Shown: positions 1 through 6,204, numbered from the stretch's first letter. The stretch: DNA of 7,319 nucleotides from Deltaproteobacteria bacterium (GCA_016219075.1 JACRCJ010000177.1:1-7319); one strand, 5' to 3'. Translations and numbers: made by a program. Notes: generated by a model from the letters alone, not told the origin.

Positions 1-1
1 C

Positions 2-30
2 AAAAAAAATGCACCCCGAAGGGTGCATTT
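2..30 (-). terminator. Rho-independent terminator after pilQ
   Basis: Read on the minus strand, a perfect 10-bp stem (arms 30-21 and 16-7) closes on a TTCG tetraloop with the extra-stable C(UUCG)G arrangement. It runs directly into eight T residues (9-2), three of which also take part in the stem. It starts 22 nt after the pilQ stop codon, so it ends the operon. The plus strand has no T-run after the stem, so it is not a good bidirectional terminator. Confidence 0.93.
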
Positions 31-52
31 CAGTTCATTACCGGGGTCTCTT

Positions 53-2845
53 CTATCCTATGATCTTGTCTTTCACTATCGTGGGGGTTATGAATATGAG
101 GAGTTCCTCCTGCGTGTCCGAGACGGACTTGCTCTTGAAGAGCCAGCCAAGTATCGGGATGTCTTTAAGGACCGGTATGCCCTTGTCGGTGTCGTTCTTG
201 TCGGATATCACTATCCCGCCTATGACCGTGGTCTCGCCGTCTTTTACGAGGACATCCGTTGTGGACTCCTTCTTGTTGATGGAAGGCTGGCCCGAAGATG
301 TCCTGAAGACGCCTATCGAGTTCCTGCTCGCCTTTATCTTCATGAGGACGCTGCCGTCAGGGGTGATATGCGGCGTGACGGTAAGGCTCAAGTTGGCGTC
401 TATGAAAATGGTTTGCGTTCCGGAGGCGGAGGTCGTCTCGAACGGGATCGACTCGCCCTGTTCGATCTTCGCCTCCTTGTTGTCCATGGTGGTGATCCTC
501 GGCCTTGATATCGTCTTCAGGCGCCCTTCCGACTCGCCGGCCGAAAGCCTCAAGTCAAGGATAAGGGGGTTGTTGCCCGCTTTTCCGAGGACGAAACCGA
601 GAGCCCCGAGCGCGTTGGTGCCTGTCACCGGCAGGTTTACGGCGAAGTTCTGAGAGCCGTTTTTAGTGGCGAAAGCGGGTGCGGTATGCGTCGGCGGGGT
701 CTGGCCCAATGTGGTGGAAGACCCGAATGTGTTTGTGCTTACATTACCGCCGGTCTGGTAATCGACGCCCCACTGTATGCCCAGGTCCCTTGAAAAACTG
801 CTTTTCGCCTCTACTATCCTTGCTTCTATCAGCACCTGAGGGACCCTGGTGTCGAGTTTCTGTATGAGGTTGTCGGCCGACGCGATCCCCAGCCTGACGT
901 CCTTTACGATCAGGGTATTGGTCCTGGCGTCGCTTGTGACGCTGCCCCTCTCGGTCAGGACGCCCTGGATCTGCTTGATGAGGTCGGCGGCGTTGGCGTA
1001 GTTGACGGGTATGAACTTGACATCGAGGTCCTCAAGCTTCTCCTGGGCCTTTTTGGAGGCGAGAAACGCCTCTTTCTCCTGCCTGATCTTGGCGGCCGGG
1101 GCGACCCTTATGACATTGCCGTCCCTCACGCTGTCAAGGTCCTTGGACTTGAGTATTATGTCAAAGGCCTGGTCCCACGGGACGTTTTTAAGCCTCAATG
1201 AGATCGTGCCCTTTACATCGTCGGAGGCGACTATGTTCAAGTTGCTCACCTCGGCGAGTAACCTCAAGACATCGGTCACATTGGCGTCCATCATGTCAAG
1301 GTCGATCCTCTTGCCGGTGTATCCCTTCTTTTCGGCCTCTTCGGCCGCCTGTTTCTTTACGGCCGCTAAAGCGGCGGACGGAGGAGGGATCTGGAAGTCG
1401 AAGTTCAAGGTGCCGTTTTCTTCCTTGACCTCGTAGGGCGTCTTGTCTGAAAGCTTCACGAGCACCCTGACGGAGGCGGGCTTCGTCGATTCCTGGTACG
1501 AGCTTATCGTAGCCACCGGGGTGTTGAGCTTTGTGGCGTCAAGCGTCCTGCTGAGCTCATCGGAGATAGAAGCGTCCTTGAGGTCCACGACCAGGGTCTT
1601 GCCGTCCTGGGACTCCTTTACGGAGTATTCGGCCCTGGCCGAGTTTGAGATCGAAAGTCTCGCTACGGCGCCGAGCTTCTTGAAGCTGACCTTTTCCACC
1701 TTTACGGCGGCCTCGGCGGGCTTTGCCGCCGGTACTTCGGCCATTACTTCAGGTTCGGCGGGCTTTGCCGCCGGTACTTCGGCCATTACTTCAGGCTCGG
1801 CGGCCGCCACAACGGCAGGCGTCACATGGGCGACCTGCGCCTTTTCAGCTACCGCGGCGTACGCCGTGTTTACTTCTGCCGCTGCCTCTTCCTTATCGGC
1901 TGCCACATTGGGCCCGAGCGTCACTATGACCGAATCATTGACCCTCTTTACGGAGTGCGGCGTGACGGTCTTGCCGGTCAGGTCAAACACCAGCCTTGAT
2001 TTGTCCTTGTGTCCGCCGATCCTTACGGCCTTTACGAACTTTTCCTGTACCTTTACGGTGTTCCTGCCTACGGCGTTGTCCACTCCCCATATGTCCAGCA
2101 CGATCCTTGAGGGCGTGGTCAGGTCGAATGAGTTATAGTTTCCGAGCAGGCCGTCGGCCGTGATCTTTATTACCGTGTTCCCGCCTTCCGTGGAGGACTC
2201 TACGCTCAGTATCCTGGTAGCCTGCTTCATCGGAGCGGGGGCCTCGGCTGCCTGCGCTTCGGGGGCCGCCGCCGGAGGCTCTGCCTCGACGGGAAGCGGT
2301 TCGGTCTTTATTTCATCCGATACGGACGCCTTTACGACTTCTCCGTTCTCGCCGCTCGCCTGAGCGGCCGCATCGGTTTTTTTGAGGCTCACCAGGATGC
2401 TGTTCTCCCCTGACTTCACATCATGGTCGACGCCTTCTTTTATGTTGATGATTATACGCCCGATATCCTGCTCTTCGCCGTAGCTGATGGCGGATATCGC
2501 GTTAAGGTAATCGTTGTTTATGTCCATGGAGGAGACTACCTTCGAGAGGTCGATCCCCGGCATGTCGACTATAAGCCTTGAGGGCTCCGTGAGCTTGAAC
2601 ACGGTGTATCTTACCGGGCCTGTAGTCCCTATCATCACCCGGTCGCCGTCGCCTACGACATTTATGTACTCAACGGAGACCTTGTCCTTCTTTTTCTCGG
2701 CGGCCGCGTCCTGTGTCTCCTGTTTTGTCTCAGGAGAGGCCGGTGTGTCTTTGGGGCCCGTTGAGGCGCAGCCGGTAAAGACCAGCAGGCTTGCGAGCAT
2801 CAGGCCGCAGAGTCCGTGTCTGAACCGATTATCTGGTATATTCAT
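53..2845 (-). CDS. pilQ: Type IV pilus secretin PilQ with three AMIN domains
   Basis: Outer-membrane secretin forming the multimeric gated channel through which the pilus is extruded and retracted. A start at 2845 is chosen (930 aa) because a perfect GGAGGT lies 5 nt upstream; the in-frame ATG at 2863 lies upstream of that site. Using the 2845 start, the N-terminus is a signal peptide ending in FTGC, lipobox-like, with the Cys at about 26. Three AMIN-type modules follow at about 55-155, 209-312 and 381-485, each with a core such as SRLIVDMPG or SRIVLDIWG. They are separated by Ala/Glu/Pro-rich linkers. AMIN domains bind peptidoglycan in characterised secretins. The secretin N0/STN domain is at about 512-584 (IDLDMMDANVTDVLRLLAEV), N1 at about 607-680, and the secretin core at about 681-927, with the signature IPVLKDIPILGWLF near 890-903. 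Last gene of the operon, 87 nt after pilP. It is longer than many PilQ proteins because of the extra AMIN module and linkers. Confidence 0.96.
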   Translation of the reverse strand: MNIPDNRFRHGLCGLMLASLLVFTGCASTGPKDTPASPETKQETQDAAAEKKKDKVSVEYINVVGDGDRVMIGTTGPVRYTVFKLTEPSRLIVDMPGIDLSKVVSSMDINNDYLNAISAISYGEEQDIGRIIINIKEGVDHDVKSGENSILVSLKKTDAAAQASGENGEVVKASVSDEIKTEPLPVEAEPPAAAPEAQAAEAPAPMKQATRILSVESSTEGGNTVIKITADGLLGNYNSFDLTTPSRIVLDIWGVDNAVGRNTVKVQEKFVKAVRIGGHKDKSRLVFDLTGKTVTPHSVKRVNDSVIVTLGPNVAADKEEAAAEVNTAYAAVAEKAQVAHVTPAVVAAAEPEVMAEVPAAKPAEPEVMAEVPAAKPAEAAVKVEKVSFKKLGAVARLSISNSARAEYSVKESQDGKTLVVDLKDASISDELSRTLDATKLNTPVATISSYQESTKPASVRVLVKLSDKTPYEVKEENGTLNFDFQIPPPSAALAAVKKQAAEEAEKKGYTGKRIDLDMMDANVTDVLRLLAEVSNLNIVASDDVKGTISLRLKNVPWDQAFDIILKSKDLDSVRDGNVIRVAPAAKIRQEKEAFLASKKAQEKLEDLDVKFIPVNYANAADLIKQIQGVLTERGSVTSDARTNTLIVKDVRLGIASADNLIQKLDTRVPQVLIEARIVEAKSSFSRDLGIQWGVDYQTGGNVSTNTFGSSTTLGQTPPTHTAPAFATKNGSQNFAVNLPVTGTNALGALGFVLGKAGNNPLILDLRLSAGESEGRLKTISRPRITTMDNKEAKIEQGESIPFETTSASGTQTIFIDANLSLTVTPHITPDGSVLMKIKASRNSIGVFRTSSGQPSINKKESTTDVLVKDGETTVIGGIVISDKNDTDKGIPVLKDIPILGWLFKSKSVSDTQEELLIFITPTIVKDKIIG
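1713..1796 (-). repeat. In-frame 42-bp tandem duplication within pilQ
   Basis: Two adjacent 42-bp units (1713-1754 and 1755-1796) differ at one base only, and a third copy begins for about 7 bp. In the protein they give two identical copies of EPEVMAEVPAAKPA at about residues 350-377, in the linker between the second and third AMIN modules. The period is a multiple of three, so the reading frame is kept. The near identity at DNA level indicates a recent duplication. Confidence 0.93.
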
Positions 2846-2850
2846 AAACA

Positions 2851-2856
2851 ACCTCC
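2851..2856 (-). promoter_or_regulatory. Shine-Dalgarno of pilQ, decides the start
   Basis: GGAGGT on the minus strand lies 5 nt upstream of the ATG at 2845. It sits downstream of the ATG at 2863, so it cannot serve that codon. It therefore supports translation from MNIPDNRF rather than MSRRLF. pilQ has its own strong site after an 87-nt gap, whereas the preceding four genes are nearly contiguous. Confidence 0.85.
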
Positions 2857-2932
2857 GTGACATCGATAGCTTAAATATGGGACGGCTTTATCGGCGCGCT
2901 GAACTGGCAACCGTACTGATACCGGCGGATTC

Positions 2933-3460
2933 TTACCTTGAGAACCTTTTGTCTTCTTCCCTGGCCGGAAGAGCCAGTTCCACATCGGCGGATGACACGA
3001 CCTTTCCCGCCTCGTCGAGCGTGTGTTCCCTTACGGTCAAAGACCCGGGCATTATCCTTACGATCCTGCCGTCCCTGGACCCGAGCACGTCCCCGCTCTT
3101 TACTATGTACCTCTTGCCGTCAGGGGCCTGGAGCAGGGCCGAAGAGTTTGTGGGGGCCACGACGACCGCCAGAAGCTTGAACTGGCCGACCTCGCAGCAC
3201 TCAAGAGGGCCCTTTATCTTTTTGGCCGTCTTGGCGCCCCTCAGGAGCACGATATGGCTCACAAAAGGGTTTCTTTCCTTTGAGGCCGGGGTCAGCTCAT
3301 GGAGTTCCATCTGAGCCTCCGCCTGGCCGGCGGCCGGCGCCTGTGCCGCGGGCTTGGGCCTCGGGGCCGGGACGAAAGGCTTCTCCTCCTGAGCGCCGCA
3401 TGATATCAAAAGAAACGGCAGAAAGGCTGCTAAGAAAAATATATGGAGTCTTTTGACCAT
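2933..3460 (-). CDS. pilP: Type IV pilus inner-membrane lipoprotein PilP
   Basis: Lipoprotein that links the PilN/PilO inner-membrane complex to the N0 region of PilQ. It has 175 residues, usual for the family. It begins with a basic and hydrophobic signal ending in the lipobox LISC (Cys21). A Pro/Ala-rich flexible tether follows at about 28-50. The globular beta domain at about 62-165 carries RNPF (63-66), GQFKLLAVVV, an APDGKRYIVKSGDVLG stretch and a terminal VELALP strand, all typical of PilP. An adjacent cysteine pair, LECCEV at 88-89, stands just before the first strand of that domain. The ATG shares one base with the pilO stop (TAATG), which indicates translational coupling; only a weak, distant GGAG precedes it. 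Assignment rests on fold features plus the conserved operon position. Confidence 0.94.
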   Translation of the reverse strand: MVKRLHIFFLAAFLPFLLISCGAQEEKPFVPAPRPKPAAQAPAAGQAEAQMELHELTPASKERNPFVSHIVLLRGAKTAKKIKGPLECCEVGQFKLLAVVVAPTNSSALLQAPDGKRYIVKSGDVLGSRDGRIVRIMPGSLTVREHTLDEAGKVVSSADVELALPAREEDKRFSR

Positions 3461-4062
3461 TATTTTTTCGGCGCTCCTTCAGGCGGGCTTGGTATGAACC
3501 TGAATGTCGTTGCTACGAAACTCGCCTTTAAAACAGGCACCTTGTTCCTGTGCCCGAGCGACTGTATGTCCATCCCGCTGATATTGACGATCCTCGGCAG
3601 GTTGGCGACCTTCAAGCTGAAGTTATACAGGCTCTCGTACTGCCCCTCGACCTTCATGTTGACCGGGACCTCGGCGTAGAACCCCTTCTTTACCTCGCGT
3701 TCGGGCTTAAAGAGCAGGATCTTGAGGCCGGACTTCTGACCGGCGAGGCTGATGCCGTCGATAAGGTCGGGGATCTCCTTTTCGTTGGGCAGCTGCGCCA
3801 CGGCGGCCTTCAGCTTGTTCTCCATCTCCTCTTTTTCCTTCAGGTACCTGGGGATATCGGCCGCGATGGACCTGTTCTCGGCGAGCTTCGCGTTAAGGTC
3901 CTGAAGGTTCACATTGAGGCGCTTTATCTCGTCTGACTTGGGGCCCGTAAGAAACCAGTATATCAGGCCCGCTATGACGATATTTATGACGATGAGTATC
4001 AGCACCCTCTTCTGAAGGGGCAGCTTCATCACCGAATCCAGGTTTATCTTTAAGGCTGGCAT
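3460..4062 (-). CDS. pilO: Type IV pilus alignment protein PilO
   Basis: Bitopic inner-membrane protein that dimerises with PilN and binds PilP, forming the periplasmic alignment subcomplex. It has 200 residues, normal for PilO. A short cytoplasmic tail is followed by one membrane helix at about 20-39 (LILIVINIVIAGLIYWFLTG). A charged coiled coil follows at about 42-90, then an alpha/beta ferredoxin-like domain with GLKILLFKPE near 113-122 and EVPVNMKVEGQYESLYNF, the usual PilO pattern. It begins 3 nt after the pilN stop. A G-rich AGGGGGGG run about 10 nt upstream of the ATG may act as its ribosome-binding site. It ends in a Pro-rich tail (IPSPPEGAPKK). Confidence 0.95.
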   Translation of the reverse strand: MPALKINLDSVMKLPLQKRVLILIVINIVIAGLIYWFLTGPKSDEIKRLNVNLQDLNAKLAENRSIAADIPRYLKEKEEMENKLKAAVAQLPNEKEIPDLIDGISLAGQKSGLKILLFKPEREVKKGFYAEVPVNMKVEGQYESLYNFSLKVANLPRIVNISGMDIQSLGHRNKVPVLKASFVATTFRFIPSPPEGAPKK

Positions 4063-4065
4063 AGG

Positions 4066-4644
4066 TTACTGTCCCCCCCTGGACTGCTCGGCGGGCCTTT
4101 CAAAGGACTTCTCAAGCCGTATGGTAAAGTCCACTACATCGGCATCGGTCTCCTTCTCGACCGTCCTCTGAGCCACATCGAGCTCGACACTCCCGAGCTC
4201 CCTGTGCTTCTGAAGCCCCCTCATGAAGTCCGCCACCACCTCGTCGTCCGAGGCGTAGCCCTTGAGCGTTATAATCGCCCCGTCGTCCTTTATCGACGCG
4301 AGCCAGGCCCTTTCCGGGACGGAGTCGCTTATGGACCTGAAAAGCTTCGTGGGGCCGGTCCTGGCGTTCTCAAGGGTCTTTATTATGTTAAGCTTCTCCT
4401 CGACTATCCTCTTCTGTTCCTTTATCTTGGAGAGCTCGCCTATCTTCAGCTGAAGCGCGGCAAGTTCCTGGTTCCCGCTCTCTATCTCGGCCGCCGCGCT
4501 GTTTGCACGGCTACTGACGGACAGGTAAACCCCTACCGAGGCGGCGAAGACAAGGAAAGTCGCAAGAGCGGCCACCGTGAGCTGGAACCTGACGGATTCT
4601 TTTTTCTTTGCGGCCCTTACGGGCAGAAGGTTTATGCGGATCAT
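4066..4644 (-). CDS. pilN: Type IV pilus assembly protein PilN
   Basis: Inner-membrane partner of PilO whose cytoplasmic N-terminus docks onto PilM. It has 192 residues. The signature INLLP motif is at residues 4-8, directly after the start; in studied systems this peptide fills a groove on PilM. A basic patch (RAAKKK) precedes one membrane helix at about 21-43. A coiled coil follows at about 47-92, then a ferredoxin-like domain containing LKGYASDDEVVADFM. The ATG overlaps the pilM TGA by 4 nt (ATGA). Its ribosome-binding site is the AGGAGGT formed by two Arg codons at the end of pilM. The C-terminal tail (RPAEQSRGGQ) is hydrophilic and probably disordered. Confidence 0.95.
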   Translation of the reverse strand: MIRINLLPVRAAKKKESVRFQLTVAALATFLVFAASVGVYLSVSSRANSAAAEIESGNQELAALQLKIGELSKIKEQKRIVEEKLNIIKTLENARTGPTKLFRSISDSVPERAWLASIKDDGAIITLKGYASDDEVVADFMRGLQKHRELGSVELDVAQRTVEKETDADVVDFTIRLEKSFERPAEQSRGGQ

Positions 4645-5702
4645 CTGTCGGCAAACCTCCTTGTTGCGAGTCCGACGGCAACGCCGAAAAACGGGGCCTG
4701 CTCTTTAAGGGTTTCCTTGTCGAATGTCTTTGCGTTGACCTCGAGGTTCTTAAACGGGTTGGCTATCTCGATGGGTATGGTGGTCTTCTCCTGCATCAGG
4801 TTCTGCAGCCCCGTGACCTTCGATCCTCCGCCGCTCAGGTATATCTTGTTCACGTACGAACCCTGGCTGCCGCCGAGGAAGAAGTCAAGGGACCTCTTCA
4901 CCTCGAAGGCCAGGTTGGTGGATATCGTCTCTATCGCCGCGGGCAGCGAGGCGTCGGCGCCGGGGGCCTTTTTCCCCACCTTCATCTCCTCGGCGTCCTT
5001 GAAGCTTATGTTCATCTGCCGCTGGATCTCTTCGGTGAACTGGTTGCCGCCCATGGGGATGGACCTTGTGAAGATCGTCAGCCCGCCGAGTATGACGCTT
5101 ATGCTCGTTATGCTCGCGCCGATGTTGACCATGGCGATGTTCTCGCCGGGGGCCACCGGGTAGTTTATCTCCATCATGTTCTCAAGGGCGAACGAGTCGA
5201 CGTCTATGACGACGGGGTTCAGGCCCGCTTCCTTGATGACGTTCGTATAGTCGTTGATGACGTCCTTTTTGACGGCCACGAGCATGACATCCATCTGGCC
5301 CCTGCCCTCTGTGTCGGCCCCCAGTATCTGGAAATCGATATTGACGTCGGTTATGGGGAACGGGATGTACTGCTCGGCCTCCCACTGGATGGATTCGGCG
5401 AGTTCGTCTTCGGTCATCGCCGGGAAGCTGACCTTCTTGATGATGACGGAGTGGCCCGTGAGCGAAGAGACGGCGTCCTTGACCTTCACGCCGTGCGCCT
5501 TTATAAGGTCCCTGAGCGTGTTCGTGACGGTCATGGCGTCGATGATGGAGCCGTCGACTATCGCCTCGGGGGGGAGCTCGGCCATGCCGAGCTTCACAAG
5601 CTCCCATCCCTTCTTGGTCTGGTTCATCTGCACGAGCTTTATGGAGCTGGAGCCGATGTCAAACGCCGCGACGTCCTTCTTCTTAAGGAACGGTAAGTTC
5701 AT
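4641..5702 (-). CDS. pilM: Type IV pilus actin-like ATPase PilM
   Basis: Cytoplasmic FtsA/actin-fold protein that recruits PilN and couples the cytoplasmic motor side to the periplasmic alignment complex. It has 353 residues, the usual PilM length. Visible nucleotide-binding elements are phosphate-1 DIGSSSIK (15-22), phosphate-2 NIGASITS (193-200) and the adenosine motif LSGGGSKVTGL (289-299). It ends with FFGVAVGLA near 338-346, as in typical PilM and FtsA-like proteins. The middle section at about 90-170, with ESIQWEAEQYIPFP, is the domain characteristic of the PilM family. AGAGGG lies 4 nt before the ATG. The gene starts 10 nt after the HTH gene and overlaps pilN by 4 nt. All key motifs look intact. 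Confidence 0.97.
   Translation of the reverse strand: MNLPFLKKKDVAAFDIGSSSIKLVQMNQTKKGWELVKLGMAELPPEAIVDGSIIDAMTVTNTLRDLIKAHGVKVKDAVSSLTGHSVIIKKVSFPAMTEDELAESIQWEAEQYIPFPITDVNIDFQILGADTEGRGQMDVMLVAVKKDVINDYTNVIKEAGLNPVVIDVDSFALENMMEINYPVAPGENIAMVNIGASITSISVILGGLTIFTRSIPMGGNQFTEEIQRQMNISFKDAEEMKVGKKAPGADASLPAAIETISTNLAFEVKRSLDFFLGGSQGSYVNKIYLSGGGSKVTGLQNLMQEKTTIPIEIANPFKNLEVNAKTFDKETLKEQAPFFGVAVGLATRRFADR
4655..4661 (-). promoter_or_regulatory. pilN ribosome-binding site inside pilM
   Basis: AGGAGGT on the minus strand lies 10 nt before the pilN ATG. It is read in pilM as consecutive AGG-AGG codons (Arg348-Arg349) plus the next base. One sequence thus encodes the PilM C-terminus and drives PilN initiation, which fits coupled synthesis of two proteins that bind each other. 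Confidence 0.75.
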
Positions 5703-5712
5703 CTATCCCTCT

Positions 5713-5910
5713 TTAGTCGGAAAACACCTTGCCCTTCTCTGAGACCTTGAGACCGAGGGCCTGGATTATCTTCCTCTTGGTATCGACCCTGCACGGATAC
5801 CCTCTTTCTATCCTGTCGATCGTCAATGGGGAGATACCGGCTTTTCTGGCAAGTTCGGACTTGCTCAGAAGCATGTTCTCTCGTATCTTTTTTAGATTAT
5901 TTCGTGTCAT
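5713..5910 (-). CDS. Small XRE/Cro-type helix-turn-helix protein
   Basis: A 65-residue single-domain DNA-binding protein of the Cro/C1 (XRE) type. The helices can be read as LKKIRENMLL (6-15), then the HTH proper SKSELARKAG (16-25) with SPLTIDRIERG (27-37) as recognition helix, and a packing helix VDTKRKIIQALG (42-53). There is no sensor or oligomerisation domain beyond a short tail ending GKVFSD. The start at 5910 keeps helix 1 intact; Met13 would remove it. No Shine-Dalgarno is visible before the start. It is the first gene of the operon, 10 nt before pilM and downstream of the only good promoter. The inferred role is a local regulator, perhaps autoregulatory, of pilMNOPQ. HTH identity is strong; target and role are inference. 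Confidence 0.85.
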   Translation of the reverse strand: MTRNNLKKIRENMLLSKSELARKAGISPLTIDRIERGYPCRVDTKRKIIQALGLKVSEKGKVFSD

Positions 5911-5935
5911 TATTCAAGCACTAAAGTCACAAAGG

Positions 5936-5958
5936 TTTAAAAAAAGGTTTTTTTTAAA
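5936..5958. repeat. A/T-only palindrome in the operon leader
   Basis: TTTAAAAAAA (5936-5945) and TTTTTTTAAA (5949-5958) are perfect inverted repeats separated by GGT. The element lies in the predicted 5' leader, 26-48 nt upstream of the HTH start codon. Possible roles are bent A-tract DNA, a weak RNA hairpin or a protein site; the sequence does not decide. Confidence 0.6.
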
Positions 5959-5960
5959 TC

Positions 5961-5971
5961 TTGTTTAACAA
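5961..5971. repeat. TTGTT-T-AACAA palindrome in the leader
   Basis: An 11-bp perfect dyad with a single central base. It lies between the A/T-only palindrome (ends 5958) and the dyad at the transcription start (begins 5972), so three symmetrical elements are stacked end to end. A candidate protein-binding site; function is inference. Confidence 0.5.
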
Positions 5972-5994
5972 ATCACGCATACCTGATGCGGGAT
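5972..5994. promoter_or_regulatory. Candidate operator dyad at the transcription start
   Basis: A 23-bp interrupted palindrome: 9-nt arms with one mismatch (5972-5980 and 5986-5994), including ACGCAT/ATGCGG-type inner halves with a perfect 5-bp CGCAT/ATGCG core, around a 5-nt centre ACCTG. It begins about 7 nt downstream of the predicted -10, so it would cover roughly +1 to +23. That is a classic repressor position. A regulator bound here would block initiation, and the encoded HTH protein is the obvious candidate. It could instead act as an RNA hairpin at the 5' end of the mRNA. Confidence 0.55.
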
Positions 5995-6000
5995 TGCCTA

Positions 6001-6029
6001 AATCTATTCCATAATTTAAAATTTGTCAA
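6001..6029 (-). promoter_or_regulatory. Sigma-70 promoter of the HTH-pilMNOPQ operon
   Basis: On the minus strand a perfect -35 TTGACA (6029-6024) is followed by exactly 17 nt and a -10 TAGATT (6006-6001), which matches TATAAT at four of six positions including both key ends. Initiation is expected near 5994, giving a leader of about 85 nt before the HTH start. An AT-rich stretch upstream would suit RNA polymerase alpha-subunit contact. I found no convincing sigma-54 element (GG/GC at -24/-12) here, although pilin genes in other bacteria often use one. Confidence 0.8.
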
Positions 6030-6038
6030 TTCTTTTTT

Positions 6039-6087
6039 ATAATTCAATCATAATTAGGTATAATTGACCCTATATGCCACTATAATT
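6039..6087. repeat. Four helically phased ATAATT repeats
   Basis: ATAATT occurs in direct orientation at 6039, 6050, 6060 and 6082, at intervals of 11, 10 and 22 bp. All four copies therefore lie on nearly the same face of the helix. Three are preceded by T and one by C. The array ends 9 bp upstream of the -35 hexamer, roughly -45 to -93 from the predicted start. Such phasing is typical of cooperative activator sites or UP-like elements. Base composition alone makes such hexamers common here, so the phasing is the stronger argument. Confidence 0.5.
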
Positions 6088-6204
6088 CTTTTTCGGCCAA
6101 AAAGGCTGTGACTTTAGTTTTTTTATTTTTTACGGGCTGAGTATCCGGGAGAGATAGAGGGCGGCTGGTTTGAAAAACGAGTTTTTTTGCTGACTGGTGC
6201 GGCT

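Larger units (their letters stand above)
5920..6118. repeat. 12-bp inverted repeat flanking the promoter
   Basis: ACTAAAGTCACA at 5920-5931 is matched exactly by its reverse complement TGTGACTTTAGT at 6107-6118, 175 bp apart. The pair brackets the promoter, the phased hexamers and all leader dyads. One copy lies 9 nt before the HTH start codon; the other is more than 100 bp upstream of the predicted transcription start. They are thus not on the same transcript from this promoter, so a DNA-level role such as looping between two bound proteins is more likely than an RNA stem. Confidence 0.6.

Noticed and set aside
1443..2138. Ser/Thr/Ala-rich plus-strand open frame opposite pilQ
   Set aside because: It is the complement of the Ala/Glu-rich linkers of PilQ; its repeats merely reflect the pilQ tandem duplication.
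2861..2863. Upstream ATG as the pilQ start
   Set aside because: The perfect GGAGGT lies between this ATG and the next in-frame ATG at 2845, and no comparable site precedes 2863.
2846..2932. Possible separate promoter or hairpin in the 87-nt pilP-pilQ spacer
   Set aside because: No convincing -35/-10 pair or stable stem was found; only the pilQ Shine-Dalgarno is clear.
4204..5163. Open frame of 319 codons on the plus strand across pilN and pilM
   Set aside because: It spans two real antisense genes and has no recognisable family. It is a composition-driven shadow.
4608..5696. Long open frame of 362 codons on the plus strand opposite pilM and the start of pilN
   Set aside because: It mirrors the codon structure of a fully motif-bearing pilM. 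Its product is a low-complexity Asp/His/Leu/Val/Arg-rich string with no recognisable domain, and no ribosome-binding site or promoter was seen.
6059..6086. TATAAT hexamers on the plus strand as possible plus-strand promoters
   Set aside because: The only TTGACC-like -35 (6064-6069) is 11 nt from the next TATAAT, too short. No plus-strand gene or terminator follows.
5920..6118. Miniature transposable element bounded by the 12-bp inverted repeats
   Set aside because: No flanking target-site duplication is visible and the segment contains the functional-looking promoter of the operon, so an insertion is not the preferred explanation.
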